Shown here: piece by piece, positions 11,605 to 23,241 of the stretch
How the letters are laid out: each line of letters begins with the position of its first letter
Position numbering within the stretch: the stretch's first letter is position 1
From: Balanoglossus misakiensis
Taxonomy: Eukaryota > Hemichordata
Reading direction: 5' to 3'
NCBI GenBank assembly: GCA_040954595.2
Contig: CM082593.2
Coordinates: 11,656,001-11,720,000, forward strand
Length of the DNA: 64,000 nucleotides
Made by a program: the position numbers and the translations under genes
The notes under the pieces: generated by a model
What the model saw: only the letters and a program-made list of their open reading frames with translations
Databases searched by the model: none
Told to the model about the DNA's origin: nothing

Positions 11605-12136
11605 CAAATTGTGGCTTAAATTGTTATTTTCGTGTTGAATGCCGCCAGTGTCACTGCTTTTAAAAGTCATAAAAACTTTTAACATACAAGCAATTGTTTA
11701 TATATGATCAGGTCACCGAATTAAAAAATAAAGAATGTTTTGCCTAAAATGACCTTTTTGGTGCAATAACGAATAAAACGCAATTTTGTATTTAATCAGC
11801 TCATTCACAGTGCATTTTTTATAATCAGCACCATTTTTACATATAATGGAAATTTCATACATCATCAGATATCCAAATATGAAAAAATGATTTAGATTTT
11901 AGATGATTGTCCAAAATTAGCTGATATCTAATAAATGTAGTATTGAACCGTTCTGTTCCCCCCCCCCCCTACATTATATGCGGTACGCCGATGTCAGCTT
12001 ACCCGGCAGTACTGCAGGCTGTGCCCCCAACTAACGTCAGTGTTTGAAACGCCGTGGTTAAATTCGGGCTTTCTCTATAAATTGACAGGCAATAATGCGG
12101 TCCTACCCGAACAAATGTCAAGTGTTGAACCGCTGT
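11605..12136. repeat. Satellite unit 3, right part
   Basis: This continues the third AT-rich subrepeat exactly where BEL-1 interrupted it, starting with the duplicated target caaat (11605-11609). It then holds the poly-C tract (about 11958-11969) and the unit-end spacer. Confidence 0.88.
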
Positions 12137-12149
12137 GACTTTCCCTCTT

Positions 12150-13030
12150 CGGTTTGCCCGACTTAGCCAACGTCTTTGTACTAGAGTGTCGGGTCTTTTG
12201 CAGAGCCAGGCCGAAGGAAATCCGACTTGATCACCGTTGCTAACGAACGCTAGTGTCTGTCATGGAGTGCCGGGGTTTTAGTCGAGCCAGGCCGTAGGAG
12301 ATCTGACTTGATCATCGTGGTCAATGTACGCGTGTTTCCGCTCTAAAGTGCCGGGGCTTCAGCTAAACCAGGCCGTAGGAAATCCGACGTAATCACCGTT
12401 GATAACTTACGCCAGTCAGTGTCATATAGAGCCGGTGCACCAGCCGAGTCACGCCGTAGGAAATCTGACTTGATCAACGTGGTCAATGTACGCCTGTTTC
12501 TGCTCTAGAGTGCCGGGGCTTCAGCTGAGCCAGGCCGTAGGAAACCCGACGTGGTTACCGTTGTTAACTTACGCCAGTCTGTGTCCTATATATAGTGCCG
12601 GGGCATCAGCCGTGCCAGGCCGAAGGAAATGTGAGTAGATCAACGTGGTCTCTGTACGCATGTTTCTGCTCTAGAGTGCCAGAGCTTTAGCCAAGGCATG
12701 CCGTAGGAAATCTGACTTGATCAACGTTGCTAACGAACGCTAGTGTCTGTCATAGTAAGCCTGTGTTTTAGTCGAGCCAAGCCGTAGGAGATCAGACTTG
12801 ATCAACGTGGTCTCTGTACGCGTGTTTCTGCTCTAGAGTGCCGGGGCTTTATCCAAGCCATGCCGTAGAAAATCTGACTTGATCACCGTTGCTAACGTAC
12901 GCTAGTGTCTGTCATATTGTGACGGAGATTTAGCCGAGCCAGGCCGTAGAAAAATCGATTTGTTGAACGTTACCAGTGTGCAACTGTTTCTGCTCTAGAG
13001 TGTCAGGGTTTTAGCCGACTTATGCTGTAG
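12150..13030. repeat. ~82-bp subrepeat block of the satellite
   Basis: Core phrases recur every 80-86 bp: gtgccggggctt, then agccaggccgtaggaaat, then a gatcaacgt-type segment. Two alternating flavours can be told apart by their ends, one reading tgtttctgctctagag and the other gctagtgtctgtcata, so the block behaves as a dimer of about 165 bp. Equivalent blocks occur in every unit. Many copies contain the TGATCA-like motif ttgatca. Confidence 0.85.
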
Positions 13031-13099
13031 GAAATCTGAGTTGATGAATGGGAATTCAATGTTAGAAAACCCGTGTGGAAAGTATCTCTACCCGTTTGA

Positions 13100-13960
13100 A
13101 ACTAAGAAAAGAATTTATTCTTATTTATTTTGTAAAAAAGACAATTTTTCGAAAAACAGTCGAAAATGGTAATTTTGTCTTGGGTGATTCAAATTATTCC
13201 GCCTTTTCTTGAATTTGCAGCACTTTTTACAAGAGAACGACACTTCATGCTCCATAATATTTCCGAAAATGAAGAAAAGAGTTAATTTTTTATGATTTTT
13301 TAAAAATTTACCATTTTTGTCAAAATATGGCCAAAATGGCTATTTTTTCTTCAATTCCGTCAATATCTCAGCATTTTTGGTGTGGTCGAAACTTTTAACA
13401 TACAATCAACATGTCATATATAATCAGGGCACCGAATTCGAAGAACAAATACAGCTTTTATTAATTGTTTTTCTAAAAATGACATTTTCAAGCAAAATTT
13501 GATAACATGCAATTTTGTCTGCAGTGAGCCAAATTAGACTGTCTTTTGTGGAAATTGTATCGATATATACATACGAATGGCATTCTATACTCCATCAGAT
13601 TACCGAAAATGTAGGAAACAGTTATTTTTCGTAATTTTGAAAAATTTACCATTTTGACCAAATTGTGGCTAAAATTTTTATTTTCGTGTTGAATGCCGCC
13701 AGTGTCACTGCTTTTAAAAGTCATAAAAACTTTTAACATACAAGCAATTGTTTATATATGATCAGGTCACCGAATTAAAAAATAAAGAATGTTTTGCCTA
13801 AAAATGACCTTTTTGGTGCAATAACGAATAAAACGCAATTTTGTATTTAATCAGCTCATTCACAGTGCATATTTTATTATCAGCACCATTTTTACATATA
13901 ATGGAAATTTCATACATCATCAGATATCCAAATATGAAAAAATGATTTAGATTTTAGATG
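13100..13960. repeat. AT-rich ~330-340-bp subrepeats (three copies)
   Basis: Three diverged copies can be aligned by eye. Each has an aattttgt motif followed by a diverged ~50-base stretch, then an aaaaatttaccatttt motif at the next boundary. The phrases aacatacaatcaacatgtca and aacatacaagcaattgttta are matching segments of copies 2 and 3. Divergence between copies inside a unit is much higher than between the same copy in different units, the usual signature of higher-order repeats. Confidence 0.78.
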
Positions 13961-14192
13961 ATTATCCAAAATTAGCTGATATCTAATAAATGTAGTATTG
14001 AACCGTTCTGTTCCCCCCCCCCCCCTACATTATATGCGGTACGCCGATGTCAGCTTACCCGGCAGTACTGCAGGCCGTGCCCCCAACTAACGTCGGTGTT
14101 TGAAACGCCCTGGTTAAATTCGGGCTTTCTCTATAAATTGACAGGCAATAATGCAGTCCTACCCGAACAAATGTCAAGTGTTGAACCGCTGT

Positions 14193-15031
14193 GACTTTCC
14201 CTCTTCGGTTTGCCCGATTAGCCAACGTCTTTGTACTAGAGTGTCGGGTCTTTTGCAGAGCCAGGAAGAAGGAAATCCGACTTGATCACCGTTGCTAACG
14301 AACGCTAGTGTCTGTCATGGTGTGCCGGGGTTTTAGTCGAGCCAGGCCGTAGGAGATCTGACTTGATCATCGTGGTCAATGTACGCGTGTTTCCGCTCTA
14401 AAGTGCCGGGGCTTCAGCTAAACCAGGCCGTAGGAAATCCGACGTAATCACCGTTGATAACTTACGCCAGTCTGTGTCATATAGTGCCGGTGCACCAGCC
14501 GAGTCACGCCGTAGGAAATCTGACTTGATCAACGTGGTCAATGAACGCCTGTTTCTGCTCTAGAGTGCAGGGGCTTCAGCTGAGCCAGGCCGTAGGAAAC
14601 CCGACGTGATTACCATTGTTAACTTACGCCAGTCTGTGTCCTATATATAGTGCCGGGGCATCAGCCGTGCCAGGCCGAAGGAAATGTGAGTAGATCAACG
14701 TGGTCTCTGTACGCGTGTTTCTGCTCTAGAGTGCCAGGGCTTTAGCCAAGCCATGCCGTAGGAAATCTGACTTGATCAACGTTGCTAACGAACGCTAGTG
14801 TCTGTCATAGTGTGCCGGGGTTTCAGTCGAGCCAAGCCGTAGGAGATCAGACTTGATCAACGTGGTCTCTGTACGCGTGTTTCTGCTCTAGAGTGCCGGG
14901 GCTTTATCCAAGCCATGCCGTAGAAAATCTGACTTGATCACCGTTGCTAACGTACGCTAGTGTCTGTCATATTGTGACGGAGATTTAGCCAAGCCAGGCC
15001 CTAGAAAAATCGACTTGTTCAACGTTACCAG
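14193..15031. repeat. Satellite unit 5, left part, split by BEL-2
   Basis: A typical subrepeat block, cut at 15031 in its last-but-one subrepeat by BEL-2. The last five bases, accag (15027-15031), are duplicated at 24441-24445 on the other side. Confidence 0.9.
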
Positions 15032-15418
15032 TGTAGTAACCTCGATGTGCCGTCTCAAATGGTGCCCTAATTCACATCAAAGGCCACAGGGTTCTATAGT
15101 ATTTGCCGTTAACTAACTGGAGCTCACCATCGCCGACGAACATTCCTTGTCAGATGTCACAGAAAACGCTGCTCGGAACTTTACACGAACATTTAATGAC
15201 TGAACACACAACACTGGCACTGGATGATGCGTCGCGGTGGTTGAAGTTTCCGTAGAAAACTGGCAAAAATCCCCAGGCTAACTGTGCAAAAGTCCTCACA
15301 TGTGCGCCATGGAATTTTCCAGATATTTTCTAAACAAAAGCGCATGCGCTAATGTACTCACAGCGCGAGGGCGCTAGACTAAATATTTCAGTTTCTCTAA
15401 GAACTGGGCGTCCTTACA
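15032..15418 (-). repeat. BEL-2 3' LTR (387 bp)
   Basis: Matches 24055-24440 with few differences (for example tggtgccc against tggcgccc, and an extra A in the ggcaaaaatcccc run). The minus strand reads TGTAAGGACG at the start and GGTTACTACA at the end. Confidence 0.93.
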
Positions 15419-15431
15419 CCAGCCCCCAAAT
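15419..15431 (-). promoter_or_regulatory. BEL-2 polypurine tract
   Basis: On the minus strand, ATTTGGGGGCTGG lies directly before the 3' LTR start TGTAAGG. The purine-rich run and its position fit a polypurine tract. Confidence 0.7.
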
Positions 15432-15786
15432 TGTTCATCAAAAAACATTAACAATTTCCATCCTAGCAAATTCAAAACGCCAACATCCATATGTGCCGAA
15501 ATTACATATCAAATAGAAATTACAAAACAATATCTATAAATATCTCGAAACGCGAAGTCGAAAGTTTTTCAGGAAACGCGAATACAAGAATCCTTTTCTT
15601 CATGAATGTGATGATACATCCTAGACCATGCCCAGACCTCGTCCGGTCAATCATGCTGCCAAGCATGATATCCAACACATCTGTACTTCAAAGATGAGAT
15701 CAAACGCTGGACGTAGTGGATAGACTGGCCACTACTTGAGATCGTTGTTATTACAGCTGCTGGTAACTGCAACCATACCAATACCA

Positions 15787-16678
15787 CTAAGTCTGTGCTT
15801 CCAACAATGTGCACAACTTATCATATGGTCTTTCTAAAACACTGGATCTGGTCTTCACCAATACTCGTCTCACCACCCCTTTCCGATCAGGCATAACTTT
15901 GACGATTACACCCAAAGGCCACGCATTTCTGGAGGTGTTCTCCTCCTTTTCCAATACAAATCTGACAGATACTGCACTTGCTTCCATCTGTGTACAGCAT
16001 ACAAGTCGTTCTTCTCCGTCACACCAGGGGGTGTTGCTACTCCCTTCATAGTAAGCAACATACTGGGTGTCAATGCTTTTGAGTCTCTAGCGTCGTCCGA
16101 CGATACTGTAATCTCATGCGGTCCATCTGTACGACGACTTTTGTTCTTGGCACATCTCAACAATGTGTCACCCACTTTACGTATCCAGGCCACTGCTTTC
16201 TTCAGTTTATACCAACTGGAGTAGTGGTCTATCATTTTCTGAACCGTCTCCTCCGCATTAACGGACATGGATCGATCCGCCCCTTTGTCAGGCGTCTGTC
16301 GTTCTCCCGAAACAACAGGTACTGTTCCCAACACACGGGTACAGTTTCTTCTTCCGACCTCAAGGCTATTCTATGCACTAGTGCAGATTTCTTCACCTCT
16401 GGATCTTCTGGATCTAGCTGTGTATTGTAGCTATCACTTGGCCATTTGTCTTGTGTCTTCCGCAAGAAATCAGGACCACCTATCCATCTTTCGTTCTTCA
16501 GAAAAGCATCTATTTTCTGACCTCTAGAGCACTCATCTGCCGGGTTGTCACTGGTATTAATGTAGCGCCAGTTCGCTGGGTCTGATCCTCCTCGAATCAC
16601 TGCTAGTCTATTCGCCACGAAGGCATGAAATCTTGTGGTTTCGTTGTTTATGTACCGCAGCACGGTTTTGCTATCCGT
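15787..16678 (-). pseudogene. pol: BEL-2 RNase H end and integrase remnant (core deleted)
   Basis: After the TGA the frame continues with the end of RNase H (TSDNPADECSRG). A shift near 16300 leads into the pre-integrase region (YKLKKAVAWIRKVGDTLL). Near 16130-16076 this is joined directly to ALTPSMLLTMK, a motif that in BEL-1 and BEL-3 comes after the integrase core. The zinc domain and the whole DDE core are therefore absent, a loss of roughly 1 kb. A second shortened spot near 15950-15990 removes much of the DUF5641 region before WPLGVIVKVMPDRKG. Pol ends at 15787. This copy cannot encode an integrase. Confidence 0.88.
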
Positions 16679-17494
16679 TCAAAACACGGATTCATTGATT
16701 GGCAAATCCATCTCCTTTCTGAGAAGTTTGTCAAGCCTCACTGCTACAGTAGCTGCAGTTAATTCCATTCGTGGGATCGATATTTGCTTCAATGGAGCCA
16801 CTCTTGCTTTGGCCATCATCAAAGTGCTGTGGATGTTTCCGCTTTTGTCGATCAACCTAAGATATGATACAGTGCCATATCCATTTTCGCTGGCATCAGC
16901 AATGTGATGTAGCTGAGCTGTGTCTACTTCACCAAAGTGCTCGGGCTTTATACATCTGGGTACTGGGAAACACTCTTCTAATTTCGGTAGATCCCTCAAC
17001 CAATTCTCCCACACTTTGCGTTGTTTTCCAGGAATATCATCATCCCAGCCTAGTTTTGCTTTACACAGCTGCTGCAAAAGCATCTTGGGTGGCAGAAGCG
17101 CTGGTGCTGCCATGCCCAGTGGGTCGTATAATGAACTAACCACTCCCAGAATTCCTCGTCTGGTCGCTGGTTTCTCTTTAGTACGATTTCTGAATCCGAA
17201 TTCGTCAGATTCCACGTTCCATTGCATACCGAGTGCATGCTCCATTGGCAAGTCATCTCGCTCCAAGTCTAAGTTCTTCACCTCTATCGCCCTTCGTTCT
17301 TCAGGTATTGCTTCCAAAACTGGACGCGTATTGCTGATCCACTTTGTGAGCTTGAACCCTGATTTCTTACAGGTGTCTGTCAGCCCTTCAGCCAAAGACT
17401 TTCCTTCCATCACTGTTGATGCTGCCTTCAACATGTCATCAACGTAGAAGTTTCTAGATATGGTGTTCTTGACACTCAGATCAGAAGTATTGTC
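16679..17494 (-). pseudogene. pol: BEL-2 RT C-terminal half and RNase H
   Basis: Same frame as the preceding segment after one stop. It holds the intact palm motif FYVDDM (codons at 17435-17446), then KLTKWISNT, the connection region YDPLGMAAP, and RNase H with HIADASENGYG and IPRMELTAA. It ends at a TGA (16679-16681) exactly at the position of the aromatic residue that precedes the third RNase H aspartate (TDS follows in frame). Two nonsense changes thus fall beside two active-site motifs. Confidence 0.9.
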
Positions 17495-19405
17495 TTAAGC
17501 TTTCTTCAACGCGAAGTTTGCACAACTGGGTGACGATGTAGCCCCGAAGATGTGCACTGTCATTCGGTACTCGACAGGAGGTTCCTCTACATTACCATTA
17601 GGCCACCACAGAAAACGCTGGAAATCTCGGTTTTCTTGCGACACGCCAACTTGAGAGAACATAGCCTCTATATCTGACATCAGTGCTATCCGCTCTTCAC
17701 GAAAACGTATAAGCACTCCTACAAGTGAACTGGTCAGATCCGGTCCTTGCATTAATTCCTTGTTCAAAGAAGTTCCCTTGTATTCTGCACCACAGTCGAA
17801 GACTACCCGGATTTTCTGTTTCTGTGGATGGTATACTCCATGATGGGGAAGATACCATTTCTTTCCAGGATTGCCTTCCAATTCTTCCTGTGGCACCCTT
17901 TCAGCATAGCCTTTGTCTATAATACTTTCCATGAAGGTAGTATATTCTTGACGATAGTCATCGTTGTTTCTAAATTTCTTTCCCAACTGAGAAAGCCGAT
18001 ATTCTACTGCCACTTTGTTGTTTGGCATCGTAACACCGTCATCACGAAACGGTAATGGCACCTGGTAATGACCATCAACAAACTGCGTTTGTTCGTACGC
18101 AATCCTCATGAACTTTCTATCTTCAACCGAAACTTCGGGTTTGTCATTTATGATGCGCTCGCTGAACTCGTGATTGAAGAGGTTGATTAACTGCTGATCA
18201 ATCGCCGGTCCAACTTGTATTCCACAGACTGTTGCGGCAGTTTCATTTTCTGACACGCCAGCCCCCGTAAGGAAACCATTTACGAACCAGCCTAAACGGG
18301 TACGTACGGCAAATGGTCCATCTCCATTACTGTTTATCACTTCCCATGGTTCAAACGCTTCAGGAACGTTACCACCGATGAGTAGGCCTATTTCCGCATC
18401 TATCTCAGGCAGGCGTACCTTACGCAAATAAGGATACTTGCCAATGTCATCTTGTGTAACGATGAGATCTTTCGAAGCAGGAATTTTCTCTTGCGTATAT
18501 GTAGCTGGAAGTTTGATGATGTAATGCTCATCAAGATCTGAAACTTCTAGACCCTTGATAACACGACTATCAGCTGATTTACTTCCAGTGATAGTGTTCA
18601 GCATAATCTTTGTTTTCTTACCACCGACGTTCAGTTGTCGACGAAGTGTTTCCGTACAGAATACTGTGTCACTGCCGTTGTCAATAAAGGCGTACGTTTG
18701 TACACTAAGACCACTCGATCTACATTTGACCTTGACGGTAATAATCACGGGTTTATATGCACACTCTCCATTCCCCGCAGATCTACATGATGCGTCAATC
18801 ATCCCCACATTCGTTAACACGGGTTTTCCAGACTGGTCTTTGGTTTTGTTGAAGTGCAACACGGTCAGATGCAGCTTGCCACATTTTTCACAAGTCAGCT
18901 TGCTTGTACAGTCTTTCACCATATGTTTTCCATCTTTCAGGCAACCAAAACATAACCCTTTTGTTTTTATGAGCCGTTTCTTGTCATCGTAAGCCTTGGA
19001 GGCAAACACTTGACAGTCTTGAAATTCATGTGTACTGTCTGCACAACACAAACACGGAGTAACAGTCTCTGTGCTGACTGTGTAGGCGTTGCGTCTTTGT
19101 GTACCACTAGTTGCTTTCTTGATGTTCTTTGCTCCCTTGTCCTTGGATGGAATGCCGGCGAGGTTACCAAACACCTCTTGGGACATTATCTTGGCTTCCC
19201 TGTTGACAAATTCCACAAGATCTTTGAACTGCACTGATCGTTGTTGTACGATACTGTATGTTCTGCTGCGCCACCGGTCTCTCAACTTGAAAGGCAGTTT
19301 GTAAACCAACATTTGCAAGTTTTTGTAGTGGTTGAGCTCTCTCAGATGTGATTCACCTTTCATAGCATTTTCACACTTGGTCAAGAAAAGAGCGAAATCT
19401 TTCAA
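17495..19405 (-). pseudogene. pol: BEL-2 gag C-terminus, protease, RT N-terminal half
   Basis: 636 codons. Residues 1-80 are the gag end (FALFLTKCENAMKG). Three Cys/His clusters follow: CLCCADSTHEFQDC (118-131), CFGCLKDGKHMVKDC (152-166) and CEKCGKLH (172-179). The protease loop is AFIDNGSDT with the catalytic Asp at about 242. RT begins around 500 (KKWYLPHHGVYHP), with IRVVFDCGAEYKG, the first catalytic Asp in ALMSDIEAMF (about 575), and [14 protein letters not shown]. It ends at an in-frame TAA (17495-17497) 48 bases before the YVDD box, in the same frame as the next segment. The first Met is not a true start. Confidence 0.9.
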
Positions 19406-19412
19406 AGCGGTC

Positions 19413-20251
19413 TTATCCTCGGATTTCTGCTTGCTTGGTGTAGGCTCTGGCCGTCACGTATGGATTGCCGAACTCAGTTTCAAGCAATTTTCTGGCTCTT
19501 TCGTATCCTTCATTCGCTTCCATGTGAATGCAACTGCTCACTATTTCTCTCGGTTCACCACGTGTATACTCCTCCAAGTAATACAAACGATCATCAGGAT
19601 CTTCAGTGTTAGATTCTATGCCATGCCGAAAGGCACGTATAAATGATTTATACTGCAATGGGTCCCCATCGAACACGGGTATCGATTGCGGTGGTAAAGC
19701 GGCACGCTTGTTATGCTCAAACAACAGTTTAGTAACTGTGGCTAGGTTATGATCACTACAGGAACTGTGGCTGCTATTGCTACCTGTACACGAACCAAGG
19801 TCAGGACTGAATTTCGTCTGCTTGTTTACATCGGGTTTTCTTTTTTCTGGACTGCATACAATGCTGTCGACAGGACTATCAGACTTAGTAACGTTGGGAC
19901 TATCACATGTGTGGAAACTACCCAAGTTGCTAGCACTTGAACTCTTCATCTTGATGTTGCCCCGAAATGCAGCGGGTGTCTTAAAGAGATCTTGTAGGTT
20001 GTATTCTTGTAAACTACTTTCATCTTCACCATTTTCAAAATGACGATACACTTCGATTATTGCATTCTGTTCAGCAATTTCTGTTTTGATTTCCAACAAT
20101 TGTTTTTGTTTGTTTATTTTGGATTGTTCTTCGTTTATTTTGAATTCCAATTCGTCTAATTTCTGTTTTTCCTCCAAACCTGCCATACGAGTCATCAGTT
20201 CTGCCCGTTTCACTGCGGCTGCGATTATAGATGCCTTGCTATTAATACTAC
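19413..20251 (-). pseudogene. gag: BEL-2 gag middle part
   Basis: Begins with a heptad-rich coiled-coil-like stretch (ELMTRMAGLEEKQKLDELEF) and then enters the gag core found in BEL elements: IPVFDGDPLQYKSFIRAFRH, then EYTRGEPREIVSSC and YERARKLLETEFG. The frame is lost near 19413-19430 by a small shift, after which the zinc-knuckle part continues in another frame. The BEL-3 gag has the same core (LSFNGDPVVYPTFIRNFE), so BEL-2 and BEL-3 are closer to each other than to BEL-1. Confidence 0.88.
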
Positions 20252-20879
20252 TCAGTCTGATTTCAGGGTACCTAATTTACATGCATTTGCATAAAATCAT
20301 TTCAAATGAACAGCGCCCCCGTGCTTAAGTATGTGTCCGTTAGGATTTTTTTCCGAGGTACCGATAATCTCACTTTTCCAGCTTAATACTGCGTTAGAAG
20401 AATTATTCTCATCCCGAAACTGACGTATACCCGGTAAGTTGCTGTTTCTATCATATTTCACGCCATTGTTAGTCCAAAGAATTAGGTTATACGCGTTTCG
20501 AGTGGTGTGCCCGTACGGACTTTCACGATTTTTCCGTGATTTTCAACACTGCCCCGCGTCTAAGTGCCGGTTTTTAAAAATCGAAAATTGACATAAATCG
20601 TTGAGTTGATTATTGTTTTATCGAAATGTGCGTATTTTTAGTCTGCTCAAGGTCCGGAAAAATTGCGAACGCCTGTTTACTGAATGTGTGTATGTACCGT
20701 GTTCTAACATCGCGGCGGAAGGAATCCATACCCGGAAGTAGCGAATGCGCGACTGTGGCAAGCTATTTTAGATCATTATGTCCCGGTCCAATTTCGTAAT
20801 TTTCTTGCTGAGAGCTCTGATTGGACATGATTTTTGGCGCAATGATGGGACAGTAGGTGTCCAGACGTCATCGTAGACC

Positions 20880-21233
20880 TTAAAGGGACAAAGTCTCTCT
20901 CTAGCTGCCTTTTTTCCATTAATTATATTTGATACAAGACACCGTTTGTTATTCTACATGTGGATATATAGTGAATCAACGTTCAACCACACACAACTTC
21001 CATCCATCTTATAGACAGGAGAGTGAAAAAACTCGCCAAAATGAATAATCGTTCTTTACGATTTATTCATTTTGGGCGAGTTTTTACTCTCATATCTTAC
21101 AAGTGGGATGGAAGTTGTGTGTGGTCGAATGTAGATTTACTATATATCCACATGTACATTAACATAAACAGTGTCTTGTATCAAACATAATTAGTGGAAA
21201 AAGGGCAGCGAGAGAGAGACTTTGTCCCTTTAA
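20880..21233. mobile_element. Foldback MITE with ~170-bp arms and TTAA target
   Basis: Two arms (about 20884-21048 and 21063-21229) are near-perfect reverse complements around a ~14-bp loop. The outer ends read agggacaaagtctctctc and its complement. TTAA flanks both ends (20880-20883 and 21230-21233), the target of piggyBac-type elements. Arms match over phrases such as cacacacaacttccatcc and tgtggatatatagt. It has no coding capacity. Confidence 0.8.
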
Positions 21234-21942
21234 GTAAGCGCGCCGGAGGGAAAGTTTCCCGGGCAGCATCATTCCTTGCTTGGCGTGCACTGTTGCAGCA
21301 GTGTCGTGTGTGTGTGGAAGCCGGAGCAAGTGTTTCTCAAATCTCTTGTTGAGAACTTCACCAATAATTATCGTACGCCTTATAGTTTGTTTCTTTGTCT
21401 TTCAGGAGACAACGAAGAAAGAAGTGCGTCTGTGCTGATCGATCGGTGTTTTACTTTTAGTGAGTCTGCGTGTAGTGTGGTTGGTGGCCAGTTCCCACAC
21501 TTTTTTGCATTCAGGAGTTTCCTTTATTAATCTTGCTTTCCTCAGTTGTTACCTTTTATATATTATATTGTATTTATTTGACAATAAAAATTAAAAAGGT
21601 AAATTTCATTAACTGTTATTGTTTGAGTATTACTGAACAGGCATTTTCCAGTCTGTGTAGGAGTAGTCTGTGTGGTTTTAGCTTGACTGACAATTGTCTA
21701 GTCTGCACTGTGCAGAGTTTTTGTGAACTGATATTTAGTCTAGTCTTTGCAGGGTGTGTGTGTGTGTGTGAACTGGCATTTGTCTGGGCTGTCTGTGCAG
21801 AGTGACAGTGAAAGGCTTTTGTCCAGTCTGGGCATAGTAACTGATTGGGCATTTATCAGTCTGTCTATGCAAGTCATATTTTTCTATAGTCATTTTCAGT
21901 CTTTTAACTGCAACATACTTTGTCTTTGTGAAGCTTTTCATA

Positions 21943-22297
21943 ATGGTGAGAAAGGGGTCGTTTGTGTTTTCCTCCAAGAGTAGAGATAGTTTGCTGGTTT
22001 TAAATAGACTGCTGAGGTCTATGGCAAATGCCACAGATGGAAGGAATAACATTCTAAACTCCATAAAGACCACTATACATAACAAACTGTGAAAACACTA
22101 GAAGTGGTAAAAACACCAGTAGAAGTTATATTGACAGAGTAAGTGAAGATGATTCAATTCTAGAAATGATTATGAATGAAGAAATGGTGGATACTTTTGA
22201 AACGTTTGACATACTAGAGATAGAAGAGGTAGAACAGGAATACCAATTACCTGAGGAAGATTTACAAGAGAGTACAACAAATGCATATGAAAAATGA
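21943..22297 (+). pseudogene. Short open stretches in the TIR element
   Basis: An ATG at 21943 opens 49 codons (MVRKGSFVFSSKSRDSLLVL, ending in a TGA at 22090). A second frame, overlapping by five bases, runs from 22088 to a TGA at 22295. It is strongly acidic (SEDDSILEMIMNEEMVDTFE, later EEVEQEYQLPEEDLQ). They could be one ~115-residue reading frame broken by a shift, or chance. A polypyrimidine-AG (ttgtctttcag) near 21404 is a possible splice acceptor upstream. I do not recognise the product; an acidic N-terminal part of a transposase is one possibility, unproven. Confidence 0.3.
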
Positions 22298-23241
22298 TAC
22301 AAATAATTACAGTGATTATTCAGATATGGAGTTAGAAAACTAAATGTAGAATTATAAGGCTGGCAATAATTTTATTGATTGAAAAAATATACATAAAATT
22401 CTTAAATTAGAAATAATCAAAAAGAAAAAAAAATGTTTTTAAAAATTGCCAAATTACCAATCAATGTCAGAAAAAGGAGAGTTGGACCAGTGTAGTCTGT
22501 TGTAGTACACCATGATTTCATTGTCAGATACACCTCACAGTCACCACTATGCATACTATGTACATACTGTCTATGCAGACCGCCACTTATCCGGGTTAAT
22601 CTCTAAAACACATGAATATCCATTGTCAAAACCTAGGCTGTTATCGAGCATTGATTGTCTCATAACTCATCTGCAATGTTATGTTCAGTGTAAAGTCCCG
22701 GCAGACTGCCGGGGACTGTGATTTGATCTGCCGAGTTTCCGTGTTACGCAATCGAAACACCCTTACGGAGGTCCTATACATATAGTATGTTGCTTGAGAG
22801 GTCACATTCAACACTGCCCCGCGTCAAAGTGCTTCACCGTAGGCAAACCAAACTTGGCACAGTTATAGCTAATACATAGACCATGTGAAAAACCGTATTT
22901 ACGCTTCTGCTCAAGACCCTCTAATTTTTGTATCGCTTCTCAAAAATTAGCATTCACATTCATAACATCGTACGATCGAGTCACTGCCACATCGCCAGTA
23001 TGCAGGGTTTCAAAATAATTTATTACAGCTGAAACGAGCGTCATAAAACGTAAGACAACATCCTTTTAGACAATAATTGGTGGAAAACGAACCTTGTCAT
23101 CCAAAATTAAAGCGTGTACACCTCTTTTCATGCCAGCATGCAGGTTTCAAGTTTTCGGTAGGCCGCCATATTGGATAGAAGTGAAAACGAGGCTCTCTGT
23201 TGTAAGATTTTGGCGAATTTCAATAGGCTGAGATCAGACTG

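Larger units (their letters stand above)
12137..14192. repeat. Satellite unit 4 (reference unit, 2056 bp)
   Basis: An uninterrupted, typical unit. About ten ~82-bp subrepeats fill 12150-13030. Three AT-rich subrepeats follow; homologous points (the aattttgt motif) fall at about 13168, 13509 and 13837, giving spacings of 341 and 328 bp. The poly-C tract is near 14012-14025. A ~150-bp spacer closes the unit. It is useful as the consensus for judging changes in its neighbours. Confidence 0.92.
20252..23241. mobile_element. 2.99-kb TIR element inserted in BEL-2 gag
   Basis: Bounded by 14-bp inverted repeats: CAGTCTGATTTCAG (20253-20266) and its near-complement (23228-23241, 13 of 14 matching), and by a 6-bp direct repeat tactac (20246-20251 and 23242-23247). 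It splits the BEL-2 gag cleanly. The superfamily is unclear: the TIRs are short and the 6-bp target size is unusual. Inside are a foldback MITE (20880-21233), a repeated phrase (tcaacactgccccgcgt at about 20547 and 22808), and two short overlapping open stretches around 21943-22297. No recognisable transposase catalytic motif is visible, so it is probably non-autonomous. Confidence 0.8.

Noticed and set aside
16116-20328. Plus-strand frames opposite BEL-2 pol
   Set aside because: Antisense shadows of the real minus-strand segments, including a Cys-rich one opposite the zinc knuckles.
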